A DNA stretch of 64,000 nucleotides from Panopea generosa. Lineage: Eukaryota; Mollusca; Bivalvia; Adapedonta; Hiatellidae. The stretch covers positions 28,122,014 through 28,186,013 of the forward strand of contig CM055911.1 of NCBI GenBank assembly GCA_029582155.1, read 5' to 3'. Below the pieces are notes generated by a model. The model saw only the letters and a list, made by a program, of their open reading frames with translations, searched no databases and had not been told where the DNA came from. Positions 11,514-20,500 of the stretch are shown in pieces (position 1 is the first letter of the stretch; each line of letters starts with the position of its first letter). The position numbers were made by a program, and so were the translations under genes.

Positions 11514-12686
11514 TGTAACGTGCACCGAGCGGATTATGCACACAACTACTAATAAATATGATATACAAGAATTTTCCTTGGACTACTTGCCATTTGATTT
11601 AAGATAAATGGTGAAATAATTTTCCTCAAGCTACTTTGCTTTATGATTAGATGACAAATGATTGAACAAATGATTCGTGTTTAAAAAAGAATAATCACGT
11701 ACAATTAACTTTACATATAAAACCAAATTATAAAGGTTTCGAACTAACCTTTCAAACCAACGTTTCGCACAACACTATGCCCAGAACTCTGTTTTAAATA
11801 AATAAAACTAGTCCTGCAGCACTCCAAACAAATGCTCAGGACTCTGTTTTAAATAAATAAAACTAGTCCTGCAGCACACCAAACAAATGCCCAGGACTCT
11901 GTTTTAAATAAATAAAACTAGTCCTGCAGCACACCAAACAAATGCCCAGGACTCTGTTTTAAATAAATAAAACTAGTCCTGCAGCACACCAAACTCGAAA
12001 CTCCGAGCTGCTCCAAAGTATCAGACTTACGTCTCAAACACTTGCTCAGGACTTTGTTTTAACTAAATAAAACTAGTTCTGCAGCAATGTTCCAAACCTG
12101 TCCCAACAGCTGTCTGAGGCAAACAATGGTACCCAACAGACTACGACCCGGAGCACTGTTCACAAGTTTCAGAGGGTTCTGCAACTCTGAGTTGAAAACT
12201 GCACTTCTGGGAATCCCTCGTTCACTTGTTACCTCGGTCCAAAGTCCCAGCCTGTATTACCAAATAATAATAATTAATTAATAAATTAATTATGCAAAGT
12301 CTTCTTGCCGCTCCTTCTCCGTCGAGTTGTAACATCAGACTGACAAGAATACAGGCGGTCGTCTGGTTATATAGCAGAAGTCACATGACCTAGTCACATG
12401 GCTTCAATCGGGCATCCTTAGTGTTGTACGACCACATAATGAAATTCGAGATAATGCGATTCAATTGAATTACCATCCTTATCAAATTCAATAAAGGTCT
12501 ACCTGACAGTTTATTTACTACGTTTTCTGTACGTTTATTAATGTAACTTAATAAACAATAAGGAATACTTAGACTATTCATATATAAAAGGTAAATATAA
12601 AGTTACCAACCAACAGAAAAGTATAACAGCGTAACAAATACACCGATGCTATGGATTTATATATGTACAAGGTGTTTTTCGTCTAA
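11514..12686 (-). repeat. Downstream (3') LTR
   Basis: Aligns over nearly its whole length with 15410-16579. It contains four 55-bp tandem units plus a diverged fifth one, and a purine-rich tract on the minus strand just outside it (GAAGGCGTGGG, 12690-12700) that could be the polypurine tract. The outer 30 bp near 12650-12686 matches the other LTR poorly, so this edge is uncertain. Confidence 0.85.
11780..12090. repeat. 55-bp tandem repeat inside the 3' LTR
   Basis: Units starting near 11780, 11834, 11890 and 11945 contain CCCAGGACTCTGTTTTAAAT and AACTAGTCCTGCAGCAC. A diverged unit follows near 12045. The same array occurs at 15676-15990 in the other LTR, so it was present when the element inserted. 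Confidence 0.9.
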
Positions 12687-13082
12687 TTACCCACGCCTTC
12701 GACTAGAAGCGCCCCGCTTGATTATAAAACCATATTTATCACCCATAAAACATACACTCAACTTTAATAGATAATACAAAATAGAAAAATATCGACATAT
12801 TCATCGAACACAATAATTTGTCCAGAACATATATATTTGTTCATGTAAAACTTCCAAAAATTGCTAAACAGATCTCATTATGTTTTTACAAAATTATGGG
12901 GAAATGGGCCATTAACAACATATTCTTGAAAACTACATGTATATCAAACATGATTAAAAGTCTCAGTTTCCTAACTTACTTCATCAACTTATCTATGCTC
13001 CATAAAAGTTCCTATACAACCCGAACTAAATCCTCCTTTAACCTCGAAAGAGTGTTTTGTGCTTCTTGCATCATGCTGAAAG

Positions 13083-14336
13083 TCAGCCCTTCTTGTCGTT
13101 TTTTCTAGTTTTGCTTCTTTTACTTTTATTGAATTCAATCAAACTTCCAGTTTCAAACATATGTTTGGAATTAACGCTCTGGTCCCTGGAGCGCATCTTT
13201 ATCTCTTTTTGTCTGCGTAACTTTTCATTCTTTCCAGGTCGACTATTCGGATCACAACTCGTTCCGGCCTCCTCAAATGTATTTGTTTCACATTTTACAT
13301 ATAATTCAGAGCAAGTATCTTCACAATCTTGAAAATACATCACAGTCTTGAAAGGTTCTCGGACTGGCAGTGAAGCTGGTGTCATTTTACATAATATTTC
13401 TGTTGCACTAGTTTCATGCTCCTGCAGTGTTATAGTTTGGTCCAGCCTATGCTTTACTCCGTGTTTCCTTTTCAAATGTCTCCACAGATATGCAGTCTTT
13501 TTAAAAGTTACATTACATTCTTCACATGTTGGTCTGTTTTTCATGCACTTAAGATTTTCTAATTTAGCTTTAGAAATGCTTTTGTTTTTGTATACTGTGT
13601 TAATAGATTCTCCCTGGTTTTGCATAAGGATAGTTACCTCAGACCTTAACGGTAAAACGGACCGATCAACAACATTTACTCCGTAACAACCTAATCTTCC
13701 AGTTAGTTTTAACTGACATGACTTGACTTTAATAGTTAATGTGTTGTTAGATAAAACAAGTTTACAATCTTGAGTTTGCAAAAAGTCTAAACCAAGTAAA
13801 ACATCTAACTCAATATCTGCAACCACAATGTCACTGACACATTGCACACCACATATCTCTATGCATGCTGAAGTTTTACCCTTGATATTGACTGGATCTC
13901 CTGATGCTGACAAGATTTGTATTCTAAACGGTTTCAGCTCTCTAGAACAAGGTCTAATAATATCCCATACTCTTGTAGAAATTATTGTGATAGTTGCTCC
14001 AGTATCGATTAAACATTCTGTCAATATATTATTCATTTTAGCATCAATATAAAGACCTGAACCAGCAGTTGCAACATGTTGTTTATCATAAGATGAACTA
14101 AGATTGGATTTGGTGTTCGCGTTCGGAAGCTTAGGACAATTAGGTTTAATATGATCTTCGGATCCGCAATTAAAACATTTCCTTTTTCTGCTGACTTCAA
14201 CCCGAGAGTTCTGTCGGCCATGCTGAAATCTTCTACTTTGGTTGGTATTTGCCTCCTGTGGTTTCGAAACCGTCCTCTCATGAGACCATGATTGGAATGC
14301 CTTGCTGAGATCTGAAACTATGTTCTTGAGACCTTT
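13083..14336 (-). CDS. Zinc knuckle, retroviral-type aspartic protease and C2H2 finger (gag-pro C-terminal part)
   Basis: This frame is the direct in-frame continuation of gag after one TAA. It begins with a basic stretch and a nucleocapsid knuckle CFNCGSEDHIKPNC (C-X2-C-X4-H-X4-C, 14136-14177). The protease follows: LIDTGAT with the catalytic Asp at about 13995-14006, and a later LLGLDFL flap/core motif, as in Gypsy-type proteases. About 150 residues after DTG comes a classical C2H2 finger, C-X2-C-X12-H-X4-H (CEECNVTF...HLKRKHG, about 13461-13526), then a polar, basic tail to a stop at 13083. In ordinary Gypsy elements reverse transcriptase would follow the protease; here the frame ends. The protein would act in particle maturation; the role of the finger is unknown. 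Confidence 0.8.
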   Translation of the reverse strand, partial: KGLKNIVSDLSKAFQSWSHERTVSKPQEANTNQSRRFQHGRQNSRVEVSRKRKCFNCGSEDHIKPNCPKLPNANTKSNLSSSYDKQHVATAGSGLYIDAKMNNILTECLIDTGATITIISTRVWDIIRPCSRELKPFRIQILSASGDPVNIKGKTSACIEICGVQCVSDIVVADIELDVLLGLDFLQTQDCKLVLSNNTLTIKVKSCQLKLTGRLGCYGVNVVDRSVLPLRSEVTILMQNQGESINTVYKNKSISKAKLENLKCMKNRPTCEECNVTFKKTAYLWRHLKRKHGVKHRLDQTITLQEHETSATEILCKMTPASLPVREPFKTVMYFQDCEDTCSELYVKCETNTFEEAGTSCDPNSRPGKNEKLRRQKEIKMRSRDQSVNSKHMFETGSLIEFNKSKRSKTRKNDKKG

Positions 14337-15341
14337 TTATTCTTCTCTTAATTCTGTCTCTTTATCTGAAGTTGATCTCAAATATCCTTGTCCTTCCATA
14401 TGCTTCCTTTCAGCACGATTATACGCTTCAAGTTCGACTGCATGCCGAACAGCATCGTTTAAATTTAACGGCCTAGCTTGTTTGATACGAAGTCTCATGT
14501 CTGAGCTTATAAGAGAGTCCATCAACTGCTCTTTTGATAGTGTTTCCCGAACATCAGTTGGTGCTGTTGGATAGGCTAAATTAGTTAGCCGTCTGACATC
14601 CTGACCAAGTTCAGACAGAGTTTCTGACGCCTTTTGCTTCCTCTCACGCAACTGAACACGGTATAATTCAGTTTGATTAGGTGGGGCAAATCTTTCTTCT
14701 AAAGACCGTACCACCTCGTTATAGCCATTAGCATCTGAACTTAAATTTCCGAAAACACCCTGAGCTTGGCCTCTAAGTGATACAGCCAAATAAAGTCCTT
14801 TCTGTTCTTCTGTCCAAATATTTATTTTTGAACAAGCATCAAAATGAGCTTTATAGTCCAGCCAACTGCCCGAACCATCAAACGTTGCTGGTTTGACTTT
14901 TGCTCCATAACCATTCCCTGAGCTAGGTTTCGAACTACCAGGTTCTGCACCTACTTCGTGTTTTGGGGTTGAACATGTATGTTTCGGGTCAGACTTCTTT
15001 CGTTTTGTAACAAAACGGTCAGGTTCCTTGACGAGTGTTGTCTCAAACTCATCATATTCCTTTTTAATTGGACTGCACCAAGGCGGAGTCCTGAAGCCAA
15101 CACCAATCTCTGTCTTCAAACATTTCTTTATACCTTGTCCATCCTCCATCTTTGATACCTTTTTCAATGCTGAACTGCTCTGTCTTTCATTTGTAGACAT
15201 GCCCAATTCCATGTTTTCTATCTGTCGTTCAAGAAATGATATTTCAGTCTGAACCCTACTCATTTCGTTTTGCCGTCTCATCTCATGCAAACGTTCATCT
15301 AAACTTTGCATCCTACTATTAAATTCCTGACTATCATCCAT
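14337..15341 (-). CDS. Gag (matrix/capsid part) of the Gypsy-type element
   Basis: 334 codons starting at the ATG at 15341, shortly inside the primer-binding site. The first 50 or so residues are coiled-coil-like (ERQIENME region). The middle is charged and Ser/Pro-rich. Residues about 155-310 match the pattern of the Gypsy capsid domain (retrotransposon gag family): TFDGSGSWLDYKAHF, then the GLYLAVSLRGQAQ region, LEERFAPP and LRERKQKASETLSELGQDV. The frame stops at TAA (14337-14339) before the zinc knuckle; the next codons remain open in the same frame. Whether the stop is a recent mutation or a readthrough site cannot be decided here. Confidence 0.85.
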   Translation of the reverse strand: MDDSQEFNSRMQSLDERLHEMRRQNEMSRVQTEISFLERQIENMELGMSTNERQSSSALKKVSKMEDGQGIKKCLKTEIGVGFRTPPWCSPIKKEYDEFETTLVKEPDRFVTKRKKSDPKHTCSTPKHEVGAEPGSSKPSSGNGYGAKVKPATFDGSGSWLDYKAHFDACSKINIWTEEQKGLYLAVSLRGQAQGVFGNLSSDANGYNEVVRSLEERFAPPNQTELYRVQLRERKQKASETLSELGQDVRRLTNLAYPTAPTDVRETLSKEQLMDSLISSDMRLRIKQARPLNLNDAVRHAVELEAYNRAERKHMEGQGYLRSTSDKETELREE

Positions 15342-15387
15342 ATTGAATTAAGTATGGGTAAAGTAATAACTGTAGATTTTTAAATTA

Positions 15388-15404
15388 TCCCACCGCTGCC
15401 ACCA
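15388..15404 (-). promoter_or_regulatory. Primer-binding site matching tRNA-Leu(AAG) 3' end
   Basis: The plus strand reads TCCCACCGCTGCCACCA. As I recall eukaryotic tRNA-Leu(AAG), its 3' end plus CCA is identical over 17 nt. The minus strand therefore reads as a perfect primer site starting TGG, five bases from the LTR edge. This fixes the LTR boundary and the direction of transcription. Confidence 0.85.
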
Positions 15405-15409
15405 ATTTT

Positions 15410-16579
15410 TGTAACGTGCACCGAGCGGATTATACACACAACTACTAATAAATATGATATACAAGAATTTTCCTTGGACTATTTGCCATTTGATTTAAGA
15501 TAAATGGTGAAAAAATTTTCCTCAAGCTACTTTGCTTTATGATTAGATGACAAATGATTGAACAAATGATTCGTGTTTAAAAAAGAATAATCACGTACAA
15601 TTAACTTTACATATAAAACCAAATTATAAAGGTTTCGAACTAACCTTTCAAACCAACGTTTCGCACAAACCTATGCCCAGGACTCTGTTTTAAATAAATA
15701 AAACTAGTTCTGCAGCACTCCAAACAAATGCCCAAGACTCTGTTTTAAATAAATAAAACTAGTCCTGCAGCACTCCAAACAAATGCCCAGGACTCTGTTT
15801 TAAATAAATAAAACTAGTCCTGCAGCACACCAAACAAATGCCCAGGACTCTGTTTTAAATAAATAAAACTAGTCCTGCAGCACACCAAACTCGAAACTCC
15901 GAGCTGCTCCAAAGTATCAGACTTACGTCTCAAACACTTGCTCAGGATTTTGTTTTAACTAAATAAAACTAGTTCTGCAGCAATTTTCCAAGCCTGTCCC
16001 AACAGCTGTCTGAGGCAAACAATGGTACCCAACAGACTACGACCCGGAGCACTGTTCACAAGTTTCAGAGGGTTCTGCAACTCTGAGTTGAAAACTGCAC
16101 TTCTGGGAATCCCTCGTTCACTTGTTACCTCGGTCCAAAGTCCCAGCCTGTATTTCCAAATAATAATAATTAATTAATAAATTAATTATGCAAAGTCTTC
16201 TTGCAGCTCCTTATCTGTCGAGTTGTAACATCAGACTGACAAGAATACAGGCGGTCGTCTGGTTATATAGCAGAAGTCACATGACCTAGTCACATGTCTT
16301 CAATCGGGCATCCTTAGTGTTGTACGACCACATAGTGAAATTCGAGATAATGCGATTCAATTGAATTACCATCCTTATCAAATTCAATAAAGGTCTACCT
16401 GACAGTTTATTTACTACGTTTTCTGTACGTATATTAATGTAACTTAATAAACAATAAGGAATACTTAGACTAATCATATATAAAAGGTAAATATAAAGTT
16501 ACCAACCAACAGAAAAGTATAACAGCGTGACAAATACACCGATGTTAAGGATTTATATATTTATATATTTTTCGTCACA
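15410..16579 (-). repeat. Upstream (5') LTR
   Basis: Partner of 11514-12686. It contains the same 55-bp tandem array (units near 15676, 15731, 15786 and 15841). Only about half a dozen differences are visible in the first 270 bp. On the minus strand it opens TGTGACG and ends in ...CGTTACA next to the primer-binding site. Confidence 0.9.
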
Positions 16580-16880
16580 CAAACTATGGCCTACCAACTT
16601 TACAATCACCCACACTGCGATAAAACTAAGGGTAACCCAGCTTATAAGACAATTAATAACAGTGTTTACTAAAATGATTTATCAAATATAAAATTTTTGT
16701 TTTCCATAACAAACTATCAACTGTACATCATACGATGCTGACTAGCCTATTTAGAGAATCTGATATCTCCTGAAAGAGGTATATTAACATCCAATTGAAA
16801 AAGCAGAGAATTGTATGCCTATCTCGAAATTAATAGCCGTTGAGCGCTTACTAAACTACGTCGTCATTCAAAATTTCCCA

Positions 16881-17110
16881 GGGTCCTCTGTGGCCGAGTG
16901 GTCTAAGGCGACGTCTCAAAATCACTTACATCTCACCGCTAAGGTCGCAGGTTCGCGTCCCGCTCGATTCAAACGCTTAATATTAGAAAGTTTACCAGTT
17001 AATTGCAGAAGGACGGTGGTTCTAATCAGTTTGAGGTCTTCCTCCACCAGTTAAACTGGATATGCCATATATAACCTGAAATGTGTTGAACATGAGGTTA
17101 AACTCATTCA
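16881..17110 (+). repeat. tRNA-Leu-headed SINE, copy 1
   Basis: Head GTCCTCTGTGGCCGAGTGG (A box) with GCAGGTTCGCGTCC (B box) at tRNA-Leu spacing. The body has GTTTACCAGTTAATTGCAG, AAGGACGGTGGTTCTAATCA, CCTCCACCAGTTAAACTGG and ATGCCATATATAACCTGAAA. The tail resembles GTTGAACATGAGGTTAAAC. Homologous copies occur at 20037, 20813, 37215, 39660 and 62313. It is the least damaged copy and useful as a reference. Confidence 0.85.
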
Positions 17111-17440
17111 AACTTTCTATAAAACAACTGACAAATGAATAAGCTTAAATGTGCTGCTTAACGGTCCCAATCGGCTGGTCCATTTACAGACAACAGTAGT
17201 GCCTGACACTCGCTAGTTGCAGGATCCATACTAATGGGCAAAAACATAAAATAAATTGTCATCAGATAGCATCATGGTATGAAAGTAAACGCTAGTACTA
17301 TGACATAATCGGCTAATTAACATTTGCACGACACTTATTGTTCAACCATTTATGTGAGGAATATCACGTTCTTAAATGTTATAACAATTGAAACATCACA
17401 CTTGGATGATAAATGGTCAATTACCCAGGCGCGATAGTTA

Positions 17441-17448
17441 TATAAAAG
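17441..17448 (+). promoter_or_regulatory. TATA box of the secreted-protein gene
   Basis: TATAAAAG, 55 bp upstream of the ATG at 17503. A start site about 30 bp downstream would leave a 5' UTR of roughly 30 nt. Confidence 0.7.
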
Positions 17449-17502
17449 AACAAGCCCTACGGACATACATTGTTACTTGATACTTCCAACTTTACAACCA
17501 TC

Positions 17503-20500
17503 ATGGATTTTGTAACAGGTATGTCTTCAATGAATTCATCTTTAGAATGGTATGATGTTTGAACACAATACGTAACGTTAATGTGTGAGCATTTGAAAAC
17601 AACAAACAGCGTTAGCTAATTTGTGAGTTATATGTTATTTAGAGTGTTTAAAAAGATATAAAGAGATACATTTTTTGAAAAGTATGTGCTTTCTTTAAGA
17701 TAGTTCTTATTTTCTGAATTTGGGTTCGAACACATTATATATCGACATATATGTTTTTGTTTTAATTCGTTACTAACTGTATAAATATACTTTTATATAT
17801 ATTAGTTTTAGTTTTATTTTCCGTTGCAGTATGTTTGATTGTAAGCGCCGCAGTTTATATAGATGCCAACCCCTTTCTATCCCCATTGCCGGATGGAAAA
17901 GAATGTACGCGTTTCTTTCATCTGCGTGAAAAGGCCCATGCGTGCGCAAGTCAGCCCCCATTTGAGTTGGCTCCTGTGTCACCAACTGAAGTGTTGGAAC
18001 TGGTTACTTACTCTTGTCAGTAAGTAGTATATTTGTCGTTATTTGTTTAATTCCATAACCATGAGTGAAGCAAGGAATGAAATTATTTTAACTTTTGCAT
18101 GTTTTTTTTTTATCTATTTCTTCGAAGATTGTGAAAAAGAAAAAACAAACATAAAAATGGCAGTATGTGTTTCTTTACTTTAATTGTGGAATAGTTTCAA
18201 TATGGAAGTAAACGGTATAATTACTGTTAAGTTAAGTTTCAGCAATATTGGATATTGAATATTTCAAAATAGTCAGTTCCTATTTCGAAGTGACTGAAAC
18301 GGTAATTATATAACAGAACTACAAAATCGTTGATTTGAGAAAATGTAATTGTCATTTTCCTTTAAATGAAATATTTATTCGATACAGTGTCTCATTGTCT
18401 AGATACCTTGTCTAGATACATTGCACCTTGTAAAGATACCCTGTATAGATACATTGTTTGGATACCATGTATATATACCATGTCTAGATACATTGTACCT
18501 TGTATAGACACCCTGTATAGATACCATGTCTAGATACATTGTATAGATATCTTGTCTAGATACATTGTACCTTGTATAGATACATTGTCTAGACACTTTG
18601 TTTAGATACCATGTCTAGATACAGTGTAAAGATACCTTGTCAAGATACATTGTAAAGATACCTTGTCTAAATACATTGTATAGATACCTTGTCTAAATAC
18701 ATTGTATATATACCATGTATAGATACCTTGTCTCGATACCTTGTATAGATACCTTGTATAGATACTTTGTATCTATAGATACCTTGATTAGATACCTTGT
18801 ATACATACATTGTATAGATGCATTGTCTATATACCTTGTATAAATACCTTGATTAGATACCGTTTATAGATACATTGTATAAATACCTTGACAAGATACC
18901 TTGTATACCTTGTATAAATACCTTGTATAAATACCTTGATTAGATATCTTTTATAGATACATTGTATAAATACCTTGTCTTTATACCTTGTATTAATACC
19001 TTGTATAAATACTTTGTCTAGATACCTTGTATAAATACCTGGTATAAATACTTTGTATAGATACTTTGTCTAGTTACCTTGTATATATATCTTGTATAAT
19101 TACCTTGTCTTTATACCTTGAATAGATACCTTGTATAGATACCTTGTTTAAATACCTTGTATAGATACCTTGTCTATATACCTTGTATATTTATCTTGTA
19201 TATTTACCTTGTATAAATACCTTGTATAGATACCTTGTATAGATGCTTTGTCTAGATACCTTGTATAGATACCGTGTTTAGATACCGTGTATAAATACTT
19301 TGTATAGATACCTTGTCTAGATATCTTATGGGTTATCCTATGAATAACCAATAAGTACCACAGGCATGCTTTGATATTGTGATTATAAAGATACTTTATC
19401 TAAACCCTTTGGACAAATATAAGTTCGGTAGATACCGCAAATTATTTTTTTTTTGTAATTTAACGACATACTTACTCCGAGTCATGTTTCACTTAAAGCT
19501 GTGTAACTGAGAATGCAAGTGAGCTGTAGCTAATCAAATTTTATTATTCGGTTCATCCATTTTGAAGTGGCCATTTATTTATGCACATAGTTATTAATTA
19601 TGAGTTGATCGGTTGCTAGTATAATATTTTGAAATTACTTGGATGTCAATGATTTTGATTTTATACATTTATAAATAATTGTTTAAATATTATTGATTTT
19701 CTTTTTATATATTTATACAAAAAACTTAAATATTATTGACTATGATTCTAAATTAACTATAATCATTTTCGAGTTTATTGAGACATCAATCTACATCATA
19801 TACTATTTACATTTAACAAGCTTTTGATTCAGCTCGAAAATTCTGTTTATTAATAGAAATATGTTTATGAGAATACGACTATTACATGTACTAATTCTTC
19901 TTTGAAATTAATTTACTTAAAATCCAGTTTAATAATCTTAGGGGCATGCTCCTGACCGTTCAACTACTGCCACTGTTGCCATTATTTCTTTATATTTATT
20001 TATTTGTTGATGTTTGTTTGAAAGAATTTCGCAACATTTTCAGGTAATATATGGCATATCCCGTTTCATTGGTAAAGTAAGACGTCAGAACGAATCTGAG
20101 TTGTACCACCGTCCTCCGCAAGGACATTTTCTCACAACATTTTTTGGAGCGAGCGGGATTCGAATCCACGATCTTAGCAGTGGGAGGTAATAAGTCTTGC
20201 GATGGCGCCTTGGACAAAGACTACTTATCCGTGTAGGACGCTCTGTATATTTGTATTGTACTTGATAACCATATATACTAAATAGAACAGATATCCCACC
20301 ACTGTTTTTCTTTGTCGAATTATGGAGCAGCGCTTTTGATGGTTGTAGACGATATTTATAGACAATTAAGTATCGTTACATATCTTAAATGTGATTTCTT
20401 GACATTCAGGTCCAAATTTGAAAGAAAATTGCTTTTAATATATTTTGAGAAAATACATGAAATGCCAGGTGGAATGTTAGTTGTTCCATTCGGTATATAT

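Larger units (their letters stand above)
11514..16579 (-). mobile_element. Gypsy-type LTR retrotransposon with gag-protease but no RT/IN
   Basis: Two direct repeats of about 1.17 kb bracket about 2.7 kb that is read on the minus strand. Both LTRs start TGTAACG on the plus strand, and the right one ends CGTCACA. CAAA flanks both outer ends (11510-11513 and 16580-16583), a possible 4-bp target duplication. The interior holds, in transcription order, a primer-binding site, gag, a CCHC knuckle, an aspartic protease and a C2H2 finger. I see no reverse transcriptase, RNase H or integrase motif between 13083 and the downstream LTR. The LTRs look a few percent diverged by eye, so insertion is fairly recent. 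It would depend on proteins supplied by a full-length relative. Confidence 0.9.

Noticed and set aside
14033-14281. 82-codon minus-strand open frame in the LTR element
   Set aside because: Out-of-frame shadow; the real frame here carries the zinc knuckle and joins gag to protease.
12390-16477. Matching 63-codon open frames at 12390-12581 and 16286-16477
   Set aside because: They are the same LTR sequence twice, with no motif.
16881-17000. tRNA-Leu gene
   Set aside because: A and B boxes are present, but the acceptor and anticodon stems are degraded and a SINE body follows; other copies confirm a repeat family.
18399-19351. Tyr-rich minus-strand open frames
   Set aside because: Shadows of the 13-bp minisatellite inside an intron.
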